Source: Diplosphaera chodatii (Eukaryota; Chlorophyta; Trebouxiophyceae; Prasiolales; Stichococcaceae). Taken from it: 64,000 nt of DNA. Every line of letters starts with the position of its first letter. The first letter of the stretch is position 1. Of this stretch, positions 1 to 11,419 are shown one piece after another. A program made the translations under genes and the position numbers. Below the pieces are notes generated by a model that saw nothing but the letters and a program-made list of their open reading frames with translations, had not been told where the DNA came from and did no database searches. The stretch covers positions 4,216,001-4,280,000 of the forward strand of contig JAALGY010000032.1 in assembly GCA_032358165.1 (NCBI GenBank), given 5' to 3'.

Positions 1-3000
1 GCGGGGGCTCGCGCTGCAACGCACTGCAGCAGGTGCTTCATCTGTGGCAGGCGGTGCTGCTGTATTAGAGACGGGCTCGTGGCCGCCTTTGACATAGGCT
101 GCAGCAGTTGTGGCCTGCTGTGTGGCTGCGCTCTGCGCATGTGCAAAGTGCAGGCTGTTCAGCGCGGCTGCGAGGTCGGCGCTGGCCGCAGCGGCAGCGG
201 CGTCGGCTGCAGAGGAAGCCGCTTCCGCCGCTGCTGCCGTGTCCCGCAGCTGGCCCTGCAGGGCTGCGACCTCCGCATCCGCTTCCCGCTGCCGCCGCTC
301 AGCTGACAGCTGAACATGCCGCGCACGCTGCTCAGCAGCCGCGGCCGCCGCAGCCAGCGTGACCCTCAGCTCAGCAATGTCGGAGCCCTTCTGTGCTGCC
401 TCCGCCAGTGCCGCCTCCAGCGCCGCCACGTGCTGCTGCAGGGCATCCTCCAGCTGCAGCACCTGCATGCCGGCAGGACAATTCGCCTGCTTGACCCCTG
501 CTGTGCGCAACATCTCGCTCTCGGTGTGCTGTTGGAGATGCTCATGAATGTCAGCAGTGTCACATAGTTGCACTGCATTCTCATGGCGCGTCTGCTCTGG
601 CACCCTGCAACAGCGTGCAGAACTGAGGTTGTAAGATGTGGCACTGTTTCTTCTACTGTGGTGCATAGGGTTTATGCATGTTTGCTCACCCTGGCCTGCA
701 GCCCGGCGGTGCGACCCTCCCACAGCGCCGCCCGCTCCACCACCGCGCTGCTTCCTGCTGCCGTATCCGCCGTACGCCGCCGCGCCGCCGCCACCTCAGC
801 CTTGGCTACAACCTGCCGCTCGCTGGCGGCTGCCGCCTGCAGCGGATGGTGCGCCTTGAGACAGGCTGTGCACTGCGTGCAGCTTTTGCTTGGTTCGTGT
901 AGATGCAGTGCTGTCAGTCACCCCTGAGCTGTGCATAAAGCATCAATTTGCAACTCCCTGGCAGATTCACTGGCTGCAAGAAGGGTGCACAGCAGCTGCC
1001 AGTCAGCAGCGGTGAGACATGCACGTATGGCTGTTGCATGCCGGCTGCCGAGATCAGCAGCGACGCAGCAGTGCGATCACTGCTGTGCCATGCTCACATC
1101 AAGGGCGCAGCTCTGCTGCCATGCAAACATGCTGCTACATTGCCATGGTTCACCTGCTGGCTGGAATACGCAAGCGCCAGACCCTACTCACACCTGCTGC
1201 TGCAGTTGCCGGATGTTGGAAGTAGCATCTGCCTCCCGCAGCGCCGCGGCAGCCAGGCACCGCCGCACGCCGTCGACAACGCTGAAGACGTTGCCGCCCG
1301 CGTCTCCAATGCAGTCACACACGGACACAGGCTGGCTGCCAGATGCTGCGGCGGGGCCTTGCAACTCTGCCGGCCATGGACCCAGCGCAATTTCGGGTGT
1401 TCTGATCGGCTGCTGCTGTGCATCTGGCGCGGCCATGCTGGCAGCGTCGGCAGGCCCGGTCCTGCTTCTGCTGCTTCTGCTGCCGGCGGCTGTGGACTCG
1501 TAGGCGGGGTTGTCAAACAGCGCCGGCGGCGTGGCCGGCCGCTGCAGCGGCGGGGACCGCCGCTGGCGTGGCAGCTGCTCATTTGCGTGTGCCGCCGCTG
1601 CCGACGGCGGCGCAGCCGCACTGACGCACCGCACGTTGACCAGTTCAGAAGCTGCCTCGTGCTGCGCCACCGCTTGTGCGATCGCCGACAGCGCCGCCAG
1701 CTGCCGGGCGGCTGCCTCCGCGCTCGCATGCTGCTGCGCTGCTGCTGCTGCTTCTGCAGCCTGCACATGCAATCGATTGGCTGTTGTCGAGGTCTCAGTG
1801 TACCGCCATCACTGTATTTTGTGATGCAAGGGCAGCATAGTCAAGATCCTTCCGACCCCCATGTCTGTTCGTTAGGCGCGGTGACAACAGGAAGCGCCAG
1901 CAGAGACGTGTCTGCCCCACCACAAGAGCACGACGATTGCAGCAGGCTGTGGAGCTTTGCACCTGCGAGTGCTGGCGTGCCGCTGCCTCACGAGCCGCGA
2001 GTTGCCCCCGCAGCTCCGCCACGGCAGCGGCCGCCTCGGCAAAGCGCTGCGTGCCGTCCGCTTCCCGCTGCCGCGCCTACATCCATGCTCATGTCCAGAT
2101 CGATCAGCGCTACCAAGGTGGACAGCAGTGTGCACAGCGCAGGCAGCTCGACAGCCTCGGACAGTTCTGGCATCAGCAAGGACAGCCAATCCACGACTTT
2201 GCACCGCCGCTTGGGCCGTGTCTAGCTGCGCTTCCAGGGCCACTGTGCCTTCCTGCAGCCCCTGCAGCTGCTCCCGCAGCTGCGCCGCCTCCGCTCGCGC
2301 CGCCTGCGCCTGCGACTTCGCCTTTGCGGCCTGGCCGCTGGATTGGCGCTCCGCAGCGGCTGCCGCCCTCTGAGCCTCCTGTGTGCACATGGCTCCGTAT
2401 CGGGTGTTCCTACCTTGTTTCTTAACTGCATGTGGCATGAATAGGATCTGCTGCTCGCTGATGTGAGCCATGTTCATGACGCGACTGCAGTTCTCTCAGC
2501 AACCCTGCTTTCGAACCACTGGCGCTGCCGAACGACATAAATACGCATGTCCAGCAGCAGCCACCTGCAGCCTTCCGTCTGCAGCCGCAGCCCGCGCCGC
2601 CACCGCTGCCGACGCCGCTTCAGCCGCCGCTGCCCGCTCCCTCGCAGCGCCCAGCGCCTTTGCGCTCTGCATGCGGCGGGCGTCATGCTCCTGTCACGCA
2701 CCAGATGCTCCCACTGAACGCTTGCCATTCGGTCCGGAACCGACTTCGTGACATGCAGGGCATCAGGAAGCTGGAGGTCTGGACACTGTCAACAGGGCGG
2801 CGGTGTCGCCTTGCCGTGCACTGACTTCAAATACCTGCTTTGCTGTGGCCAGCGCTGCCTCTGCGGCCTCTGCCCGTGGCACTGCCTCCGCTGCACCCGA
2901 CGCCTTAGCCTGCATGCAGCGCGTGCTTCCGTGTATATGTCTCACTGTCGTGCCGCTGGTGACATGACATATTGGCTTGTGCTATGGCAGATGGGCGCCC

Positions 3001-4273
3001 TGTAGCAACGTCTGGGAGTTTGTTACTCGTAGCAGATCAGGTCATCGACGCCGACACAGCCTGCTACCGTACAGGCGTGTTGCCATCGGTGCTGATCACC
3101 ACCTGCACAGCTGCCAGCTCCTGCTCGGAGTCCTGAAGCCGCCGCCGCAGCCGCTGCACCACGTCCGCGTGGGCCGCTTCCTGCGCTTCCAGCTGCCGCC
3201 TTAGGCCCGCCGCCGCCTCCACGTGGCGCTGCTCCGCGGCTGCCGCCCGCTGCTGCTCGCCTCTCACTGCTGCTGCCAGTTCCTGTTCCAGCAAACATGC
3301 ACATCAGATCATGTAACTACTGCACGCACTACTCTACATGCAATGAGGGTGGTCTGCAGCTTGCATGTGGACCTGCAAGACATGCCCAGCTCGCTGTGCT
3401 GCACTTGCAGGCTGTGGTCACGAGCACCCCAGATCCACCTGCTTATGGCGCAAATCGGCCTTCGTACACTGCCGCTGCGCGTCTGCCGCCCTTTGCTCCG
3501 ATGCAGCCGCCCGCGCCGCGACGTCAGTCGCCCCACGGAGGTGCGCCTGCCAATCGACAAAGCCAGTGTAGAGTCACAGAACACTTCTGGCCTGGCTCTT
3601 CGATGCTCCCGATGTTCCTTCATCTGCGGCCTGCAGACATCCCTCTTGAGACCTGTAGTTTGCACTTCATGCCTTGTCGGGCTCAGCGAACGTCACACTC
3701 TGGGGCGAGCCCACCTCGAGGCGCTGCAGGGCCTCCGCCTCGACCGCGTCCGCCGCCTGCTGCGCCGCCAGCTCCCGGCGCTCCGCCGCCTCCTGCAGGG
3801 GGCGGCTCATCACGCTGAAACATAGGCAGCACTCAAGAAGGGGTTGCTGTGGTTCCTTCAAGCAATATCGTGTGCAGTCCATGTTTGAACCGCAAAGGCA
3901 GCTCGGATCAGCAACTTGAGGGTACCACATGCATGGCTGCTCCTCGTCAGCCCATCAGGGGTTTGGACTCGCCGGTTGGCATCAGTTACAAACTGTGTTC
4001 GTGGTCGCAGCGAAAGACGGATGGTCGCACCTTGGCGGCCACTGCGGCAGACAGCTCCCGCTGCAGCTGCGCTGCCCAGCTGGGCAGCGGCGCGGCAACA
4101 TCTGCACAACCAGAGCATGGCGTACGCTGCCATGCCGGCGCTTGGCCTACTGGCTGCGGGGCGTTGTGCGGCGGCCGCCGGACCGGCGAAGACGCCGCTG
4201 ATGACGTCCAGATGCTGGACCCACAATCGTCTTTGTCCTGCCCACCTGCCATCGCCATCGCCATCTGCGGCAC
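1..4273 (-). CDS. Long alanine-rich coiled-coil protein, partial (3' end off the left edge)
   Basis: Eleven exons on the minus strand: 4273-4031, 3792-3715, 3546-3439, 3282-3103, 2909-2835, 2666-2565, 2378-2205, 2076-1963, 1760-1194, 836-690 and 528-1 (still open at the edge), about 772 codons so far. All ten introns are phase 0 with gt..ctgcag-type borders. The product is dominated by Ala, Glu, Gln and Arg in heptad-like patterns (for example EQELAAAVRGEQQRAAAAEQ), so it should form long coiled coils, interrupted by a less helical Pro-rich stretch in the 567-nt exon. No catalytic motif is visible. This composition is typical of golgin-, centrosome- or motor-tail-like scaffolds, but the family cannot be named. 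The ATG at 4273 is the first that keeps the frame and is tentative; an upstream exon is possible. Confidence 0.6.
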
Positions 4274-5026
4274 CGTCCCCGCTCTCAGTGATCGCCGCTC
4301 CGCCCTTCATGCGACAGGGTGCTGCGTGTTGTACGCCAAGACGTTTTATGCATCTGGTTGCTGACCTGCTGCGGTGCGGGTGCTGAGGGGTGATGCATCA
4401 GCGGCAGCGGCCGGTGCATGCTGGGATCGTATCTGCCCGCCTTGTCTCTATCTTGCGCTCGCCATGCCGGTGATGCATATCGACCTGTGATACCATCCAT
4501 TTGTGACCAGCCATGACAGCTGAACGCCTCCAACGAGATCTATCCGAACACTCACGATATGCTGTGATGCATCCCAAATGACAGTTGTGATGATGCACCA
4601 CTCGTCCGCAGCATGGCTGAGCCCAGATCTATCTGCATCCAGAAGCTTTGCATTGTCACCATCGTACAACGACAAGTCTCGCGACCCAATGCACAGCGAG
4701 CAGCGCAGAGCGCGCGCCACCAGGGAGCTTGAGCAGCCATTCACGAGGGCTGTCAACACTTCAAATTTGGATTTTGCAAGGTGCATGTTGAGCCAACTGC
4801 ACTCAGCACACAGGGCCGCAACATGCGCTACGATATGCACGCTATACGCTAAGCTGAGAGCAGTGTCTTGCATGCAGCGCACCTTCCTGCTCATGCACTA
4901 CAGCTGGCAAAGTGCACTGCAACCGTTGCCGGCGGTACACCCACAGCTGTGGATGCACAAGGATAACACGCAGCTCTGAGCCGCACCGAACGGGACGTGA
5001 GGCTCGTCAAGGTCCTGCAATGGTGA
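4274..5026. other. Intergenic, no gene seen
   Basis: About 750 bases between the presumed 5' end of the coiled-coil gene (minus strand) and the cysteine-cluster ORF (plus strand). Short open frames exist on both strands but none continues across plausible splice sites or resembles a known protein. It probably holds the promoter of the coiled-coil gene; no clear TATA box was recognised. Confidence 0.4.
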
Positions 5027-6025
5027 TTGTCAACCGTTATGCGCTCGAAGCTGTCAGTCGCATCCTGTGCAGCGCCATGCATGCATCATAATTGTTGCAC
5101 TTTCACCAGCCATAGTGGTGTGAGTTTGATTGTACCAGCCGCATCATCAAATCAACTGCAGACCAAGCGTAAGCGCCGGATCATAGACCCTGACGAGGAC
5201 AACATCCCAGCGCATTTGGTATATGATAGAGACACCGATCGGTCGTATGAGCCCGAAGACCCAGAGGCGCCGTGGAACACACCAGCGGCGCGGCAGGTGC
5301 GTGCAGAGGCGGCAGCAGCAGCAGCAGCCGCGGCTACAGCTGCTGAGGCAGATTGACGGCGGCGCCTGGCAGCAGTGCCGCCCTGCAGCCCCGGCGCCAG
5401 CGACAGCATCGACCACTGCAGCGACTTCGAGTCCGCCAGCGATGGCGACAGCCCCAGCGCGGCGCAGCAACAAGACCGGTTGGTGTCCCGGCACACAGAC
5501 GCGCACATGCTGGCGGTGTCTCCCGACAAGCGGCAGGCCGCATGGGCGGTGCGCTCCCGGCGGGGCAGCCAACGGAAGTGGCGCTGGGCATTCCTTGGCC
5601 TGCGCTTCGTTGCTTTCAGCGACGGCGAGCAGCTGGTCGGCTTCAGCAGCAACTGCCTGTGCTCGAGTGACGGTGATGGCAGCTGCCGCCGGGCGCAGCT
5701 TGACCGCCGCGACATGCCGGCTGGACTTCAGAGCTGGCTGCCGGCGCAGCGCATGTGCCCGTGCTGCGCGCAGCTGCTGGCCGCGTATGGCGGCGAGGCG
5801 GCCCTGCGGAGGCTGCTGCGGCTGTGCACGCCCCATGATAGCAGCAGAGTAGAAAAGCCGCTGCATGTCAGTGGCACCCACTACTTGGCGGTGCGCGCGG
5901 GGCCCAGCTTTGCGGATTGGGGTGTGCTGGATGAGAAGACGCGCCGGTGCTGCATCTGTCCCATGCGGCAGCGCAATTGCGAGCATGTTCACGAGGTGCC
6001 AGGGCAAACAGCATTCAAACCGTGA
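5027..6025 (+). CDS. Cysteine-cluster ORF with in-frame stop, possibly transposon-derived
   Basis: Two open stretches lie in the same frame, 5027-5356 and 5357-6025, separated by TGA at 5354-5356. The first has an acidic/basic segment (around RKRRIIDPDEDNIP) and an alanine run. The second encodes about 220 residues with three cysteine groups: NCLCSS, RMCPCCAQ and, near the end, RRCCICPMRQRNCEHVHEV, a C-x2-C-x6-C-x2-H zinc-binding-like arrangement. Such clusters occur in SWIM-like fingers and in the CxC domains that accompany KDZ (Kyakuja/Dileera/Zisupton) transposases, which are known from green algae and fungi; that link is inference. The stop may be removed by a small intron or may mark decay. 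A possible donor after the last His/Glu (gag|gtgcca near 5995) means the true 3' end is uncertain. No family was firmly recognised. Confidence 0.35.
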
Positions 6026-6060
6026 CGATGGGTGGTTTCTGGACATCAGCTTCTGAGCTT

Positions 6061-6566
6061 TGCAGGTGATCGGCCATAGGCTTGTCGCATTAATTCCACA
6101 GTCTCGCCAGCGCTTGCTTTGGGCTAGCCAAGCACATGTTAGATGGCAATCCTGCTGTTGAGCTCATGGAACGGCAAATGTCTACATCCGATACTACAAA
6201 CTTGCTCAGGCGAGGTCGTGCAGGTCAAGATGTGACAGCACAACATACCTAGGGCTTGTCGTTGCTCCAGAGCTGTCTATGAAGTATATCGGGTAAGCGG
6301 TGCCTTTCTTGAGCCAAGCATACCCCAGGGCTCCAATCATTGCATCTGCCTTTCGTGTTGGTCACTTCTTACTTGTGCTGCATCCTCCTCCCCACAGCCT
6401 GATCCTGTGTCAGCTTCCCTCCAACATTTGCGCCCTGCTGCAAGGCTGCATCACCTCCAAAGCTTACGCTTGCAGATATCCTAGTAGTGAGAGCGTGAAC
6501 ATTGCAACGGTTGCTGCACACGGTGCGGCAATGTGGCTGCCGTGAGCACTTGGGGTGGCGCCGTGC
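6061..6566. other. Intergenic, probable promoter region of the oxidoreductase gene
   Basis: About 500 bases with no convincing exon. It precedes the ATG at 6567 and presumably contains the 5' UTR and promoter of the DAO-family gene. No TATA box or other element was recognised. Confidence 0.35.
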
Positions 6567-9500
6567 ATGGTCCCTGCAGCCCAGCGGAGCTGCGTTCAGA
6601 CTTTCGGGCATGCGAGCTGCTCGTCAACTCAGCTGACATTCCCGCGCTCCACTCGGACGCGAAGCAGCCGCGCATGTGGCGCCACCTGCCGGCGCAGCTA
6701 CGGCATGCACCTCGGCCCCCTGGCGAGGCTCCAGCCACGTGCGGCTGCTCAGACACTTCCGCGTCGGCTACATGCCGTTGCAGCTGCGCTGGGCGGCCTC
6801 CAGCCCACAGCACACGGCGCCGCAGGTGTTGCCGTGCAACTGCTCCGGTTTGCCTCCATGCTGCAAGCTGCCCTCAACATGTGTTCATGCTTGCATGCAG
6901 CTGCGCATCATGAGAGGCGTCGGTGGTTGTGTGGTTGCAGACTGCCGGCGGTATGCGGTCATTGGCGGGGGCCTGGCGGGTGTCGCCACGGCGTGGCACC
7001 TGCTGCGGCTGGGGACGCCGGCATCGCCAGTCCAGCTGGACCTGTTCGACCCCGCAGGTGAGGCTACTTGCTGGCATGTGGCGGCGACGCCGCAGAAGCA
7101 GCCCCTTTGCGGCGGGATCATGTCAGTCAGCGCAGCGACAGCATGATGTGACTTGCTGGAGTGAGCCTGAGCAGGGCAGAGGTGCAGAGATACGGTCATT
7201 CTGCGGGTGGCCCAGCGACCTCATGTGAGCTCGTGTCTGCTGCAGGGCTGGGCGGCGGGGCCTCTGGCGCGGCGGCGGGGCTGCTGCACCCCTTCAGCCC
7301 GAAAGGCAGGCCGGTGAGAGCTTGCATCATTCTTGCCTTGCATCATTCAGATCCGTGTGTGCTTGCTCTTGCCCTGCCGTGTCCCAGTGTAGTGATTCGT
7401 TTGAGAGTTAACAGTCTGAAAAGTCCTAAACTTACATGCAACAGATCTGGATGGCGGAGGCGGCGATGCCGGCGGCGCGGCGGCTGCTGGAAGCAGCGCA
7501 GGCGGCGGCGCCGGACCGTCAGTTCGTGTGGGACACGCCGCTGCTGCGGCCGGCTGCAGACGACAAGCAGGTGCACACGCTCATGACTACACCACTCGGA
7601 TATACCGAGACACTTATGAGGTTGGTGCATACCCAAGCAAGCTGCTGGCTTTGCCGAGCTCGCTTCCATACCTCCATACCGACATTGCACCGCTTTAGCC
7701 TCGTCGGATGGCTGGGACTACAGCTAGGCGGTGCACAAGGAGTTGCTCCGCTGCAGGCGCACGACATTGCGGGGGCGCCGGCGGCGGCGGCGGGGGTGGC
7801 AGCGCGGCTGCTGGAAGCTGCGGAAGCGGAGGCCGCGCTGCCGGGGCTGCTGGCCCGGGGGCAGCCGGCGCTGCTGCTGCAGGGTGGGGCTGTCGTGGAC
7901 GTCAGGGCATACCTCAGGTGAGGCGCTCAGCGCATCACACATGCTCACATGTGCGCACATGCTCCAATCAAACTGCTACAGATGCATGCGTCCCGGCTTG
8001 TAGAAGCTAGGCAATGCCGCTGGTGTTATGGCAGCTATGTGAGGGCCGACATCACGCGCGCATGCTGCCAAGCAAGAGGCGTCATCATGCAGCATAGCAT
8101 GATTATTGAGAGGGAGCTCAGAGCAGCTGTGCCGCACCTCACAGCCACGAATGAGAGAAAGGAATACAACGAGTTGTGGGTGACTGCATAGGGCGCTGTG
8201 GGCGGCGTGCGAGGAGTCAGCGGCAGCAGCAGGCGGCAGCGCGCGGCTGCTGCGGCAGCGGGTGCCGTCGCTGCAGGGCCTGGAAGCAGCATCTGGCCCC
8301 TACGCGGCAGTCGTCGTGGCGGCCGGTGCCGCCATCGGCGCCCTGGCAGGTGAGCCCAGCTTTGAAACGCAAAGGCATTCGCAGATGTCACTTGAGTGCG
8401 ACAGCACACATCTGAGCAAGGTCAGCATGGGCAATGAAACTTGTAATTGAGTAATGATATGCTGTCTTGAATCAGCCACATGGGAAATGCACTGCATGTG
8501 GCCGACTGCTGGTCTGTGCCGCTGCAGGCAAGGACACACTGCCGGTCGACCTGCAGGAAGGCTACACGCTGCAGCTGGCGCCAGCAGCAGCGGCTGCGGC
8601 ACAGCAGAGTTCGGACAGCACAACTGCTGCTGGTGGCACAGGCATTGGGACCAGCAACAGGACACTTGGCAGCACCAAAAGCAGCGGTAGCCGTGACATC
8701 GGCATCGGCAGCAGTGGCAGTGACATTGATAGCAGCAGCAGCGGTAGCAGCAGCGGCAGCAGCAGCATCGCCAGCATTAGCGGTGGTCGCAGCAGTGCTG
8801 GCAGCGGCTTTCCGGAGCGCGCGCCCAGCCTGCTGGGGCGGACGTACATGGCGGCGCAGGGGCGCCACTGCCTCGTGGTGGGCGCCAGCAAGGGGCCTGG
8901 CGCACGCCATGCCGCGTCCCCCAGGGTGGGTGCCGGGGTCATCGGGTCCCCCGCAAAGCTCCCTGGCAGTGTCACAGGTTGCAAGATTGGCTTTGGCAGC
9001 AAGCTGCTGCCGCCAGGGATGCAGCAGCTTGCAGCAGCAATGCAGCAACACCCCTGTGCAGCTGCAGTGCTTCCTGGTGCTTGACGGTCGGCAATTTGTG
9101 CTCCTGCAGGATTGCGGACGCGTGGTAGAGTCCGCCGAGGAGGCAGCGCTGGCAGCCGACTTCCTGCGTCCAGCCATCGCCGGCGTCTGGGCGCCGGCGG
9201 CAGCCTGGCAGCTGGAAGCTGTGAGGGCCGGGGTGCGCGCGATGCCGCGGCGCACCAACGAGGGGACGCCGCCGCTGGCGGGGCGGCTACAGTCTCCTCC
9301 AGGCAGCAGGTGTGCCTCGCGTGCTGAGATCCATTCAGGCCATGCCGAGACGTTTGTTCACGTGCTGCGCCATCACACTGCAACGAGCCTGCTGCCGCTG
9401 CCCGCCCGTGGAGTGTGCCTCAAGCAGGGGCCATACATTCAGCGCCACTCCTATCATTGGATGTGGAGTGTGCCAGCAGGGCACAGCAGGCCAGCTCCTG

Positions 9501-9693
9501 CTTGCACAGGAGCTTTCGGTGCTGACCCAATCCCTTCTGTCCGTGTAGGTGGTGGGCGGTGACTGGGTTGGGCGCACGGGGCCTGATCTACCATGGGTGG
9601 CTGGGCGAGCAGCTGGCGGCGGCGGTGGCGGCCGACGACGCGTCGCTGCTGGCGCCGCAGCTGCGGCGGTGGCAGCGCCAGGCCGCCGAGTGA
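6567..9693 (+). CDS. FAD-dependent oxidoreductase, DAO family, organelle-targeted
   Basis: Nine phase-consistent exons: 6567-6825, 6941-7057, 7246-7313, 7445-7570, 7757-7917, 8192-8349, 8528-8925, 9110-9309, 9549-9693; 543 residues. The N-terminus (about 85 residues) is rich in Arg, Ser and Ala with no acidic residues, as in a plastid or mitochondrial transit peptide. Next comes the dinucleotide-binding motif AVIGGGLAGVATAWHL and a GASGAAAGLLHPFSPKG segment typical of the DAO fold. Near the C-terminus is TGLGARGLIYHGWLG, the conserved FAD-contacting end of this family. It should oxidise an amine or amino-acid-like substrate with FAD; the substrate cannot be told. It resembles uncharacterised plant and cyanobacterial FAD oxidoreductases. 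Exon 7 carries an insertion of about 80 Ser/Gly-rich residues (roughly 316-396). A decayed copy of exons 7-9 lies about 2 kb downstream. Confidence 0.85.
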
Positions 9694-10252
9694 GCTGCGA
9701 GGCGATAATTTCTAGGTGCGACAGATTGCAGCCAGCAGGCGGCGGCGGCAGGAGTGGGAGCTGCCGGCTGCGCCAATGCAGGGCACACAGTGTCTGTGTA
9801 CAATAGTGGGGCTGAAGTGTGCAGCCGGGTGCATGCAGAATGCTCATCAAACAGCAGCGTTGGCACCAGTGGTGGCAGTGGCGGTTGTAGCAGATTACCG
9901 TATGTAAAGCTTGGTGGCAGGTTGAACACAAGGCTCAATGAACGTTGGCATATAAAGTAGGTGACGAACCGATCATGAGCGCCATGCATCTCGAAGGAAG
10001 CGACCACCGATACGAGCAGTAGGTGTGTTTACATGGGTTGTGCTTGGAACCTGAACCTAATTTGACCACCACAGTATCCAGCTCAGTTGCGCACTGTGTG
10101 ACTGTTACTCAACAGCACAGGCACTATGGTTGCTGTTGTTAGCAAGTGCAACACATTGTTCCAGCGTTGAACGTGCCAACAGCAGCTGCGTCATGCCTGC
10201 GAACGAGCGGCAGCCAACCCATTACCATGCTACAGGCCAATGTATGCCGCAG
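9694..10252. other. 3' flank of the oxidoreductase gene
   Basis: Holds the 3' UTR with a TGTAA signal at 9903-9907 and then sequence with no supported gene up to the minus-strand fragment ending near 10253. Confidence 0.4.
9903..9907 (+). terminator. TGTAA polyadenylation signal of the oxidoreductase gene
   Basis: TGTAA, the usual green-algal poly(A) signal, about 210 nt after the stop at 9691-9693. Identification rests on motif and distance only. Confidence 0.45.
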
Positions 10253-10883
10253 CTACCGGCACACCACGATCTGGGTCAGGCGATGCGGCTGATGCAGCTG
10301 AGCAAGCGCCGAGGCCACCTTCCTCGGCTCCGGGCGTTGCATCCTCGTCAGCATCCTGTCCAGCTGGGTCGACTGCAGCCGTCCGTCCTTGGCCATCACG
10401 ACTGCGCACACACGGCACCATGCGGTTATCAAAACTGACATATTGAATTGCAGCATTCATTGAGCCTCTCATGTACAGAACATTTCATGAAGAATTCTTG
10501 CAGATAGAGCAGACGAAACGTCGTCATGCAGCATGTGCGCATGCGCGCTGACAGACGCACTCACATTTGCGCAGTGGCCAGATGTCCCTGAAGCGCTCAC
10601 GCGCCGACGCGACGTCTTCGGGCAGCATACCTGCTTGCAGATCATTCGACCAGTCTCATTGAGGCATGGCCGGCTTCATCAATGTGGACGAAGGATCGTG
10701 TGGGAATCTTACACTGTACAGCTCACACAGGCTGATCCACCGACCTGACTCCATGGCGTACATCATGCAGGTGTGCTCAAAGTGTTGCACCGCATCTTCT
10801 TGGCAGGCTGCCGCTGCAGCTGCGTCCGTGTGCCTGTGCGACCCCGAGACGACTGGTGCTGTCGTGAACAGCATGCTGAGCAT
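10253..10883 (-). CDS. Minus-strand gene fragment, unidentified (weak ORC3-like hint)
   Basis: Three exon-like pieces read leftward: about 10805-10690 ending at a donor agt|gtaaga, about 10630-10565, and about 10411-10253 after an acceptor gcgcag with a TGA stop. The first encodes a segment around CMMYAMESGRWISLCELY, which is similar in pattern to a segment near the C-terminus of origin recognition complex subunit 3 (a helix with hydrophobic-x2-E-S/C-G-R/K-x-I-N-L). The last piece (around QLDRMLTRMQRPEPRKVAS) does not match ORC3 as I know it. The 5' part of any such gene is not found upstream, where the decayed oxidoreductase copy lies. This may be a truncated or decaying gene; the assignment is weak. 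Confidence 0.25.
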
Positions 10884-11419
10884 GACGCAGAGCAGCAGGC
10901 GATGCTTTCAGCAGACCAAGCCGTTTAAAGAGAGCTGCCGTGCTGAAGAACATGCAAAGCAGGAAGACAGGCAAGTAGTGGTGTCTGATGAGCTGTGGGT
11001 CCGGTTCATCGTCGGCATCTCGTCCACAGTGTCGGTGGCAGCAGTGCGGCAGCAGGAAGCACGCAGCAGGTTTGAGCAGATGTGCATCAGGTCAGCAGAT
11101 GTGCAGGGACAGGAAAAGACTGTAATTTTACAGCCCATCCCCTCAAGGTTGCTTGTGAGTGCCATGTCGAAGCAGCTTTGATGAGCATGCAAGCCATGGT
11201 CATCACGCAAGCTGCAGTCGGCGCGGCAGCGCGCACATACGGTCAGTGGCATGCAAGCAAGCTTGCCACAGAACAGTGACCACCAAGTGCATGGCACATG
11301 ACCGCCGCTGACTTGCCTGCCAGGAGCCGCAACGTCGACGCCACGCTTGTAACACTGGTTTTCAACTGCAAACCCTGTTCTTCCGTCCGACTGCTGGTGG
11401 CTGCCAGTGCAGGCGAGCA

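Noticed and set aside
948..2225. Plus-strand open frame of 425 codons
   Set aside because: It lies antisense to well-phased coiled-coil exons, has a Cys/Arg/His-rich random-looking composition, and no splice or homology support; GC-rich coding DNA commonly gives such antisense frames.
8573..8815. Trinucleotide (agc)n-like runs, considered as a microsatellite or CRISPR-like array
   Set aside because: They are in-frame Ser/Gly codons within an exon and lack regular spacers; similar runs elsewhere encode Gln, Ala or Pro.
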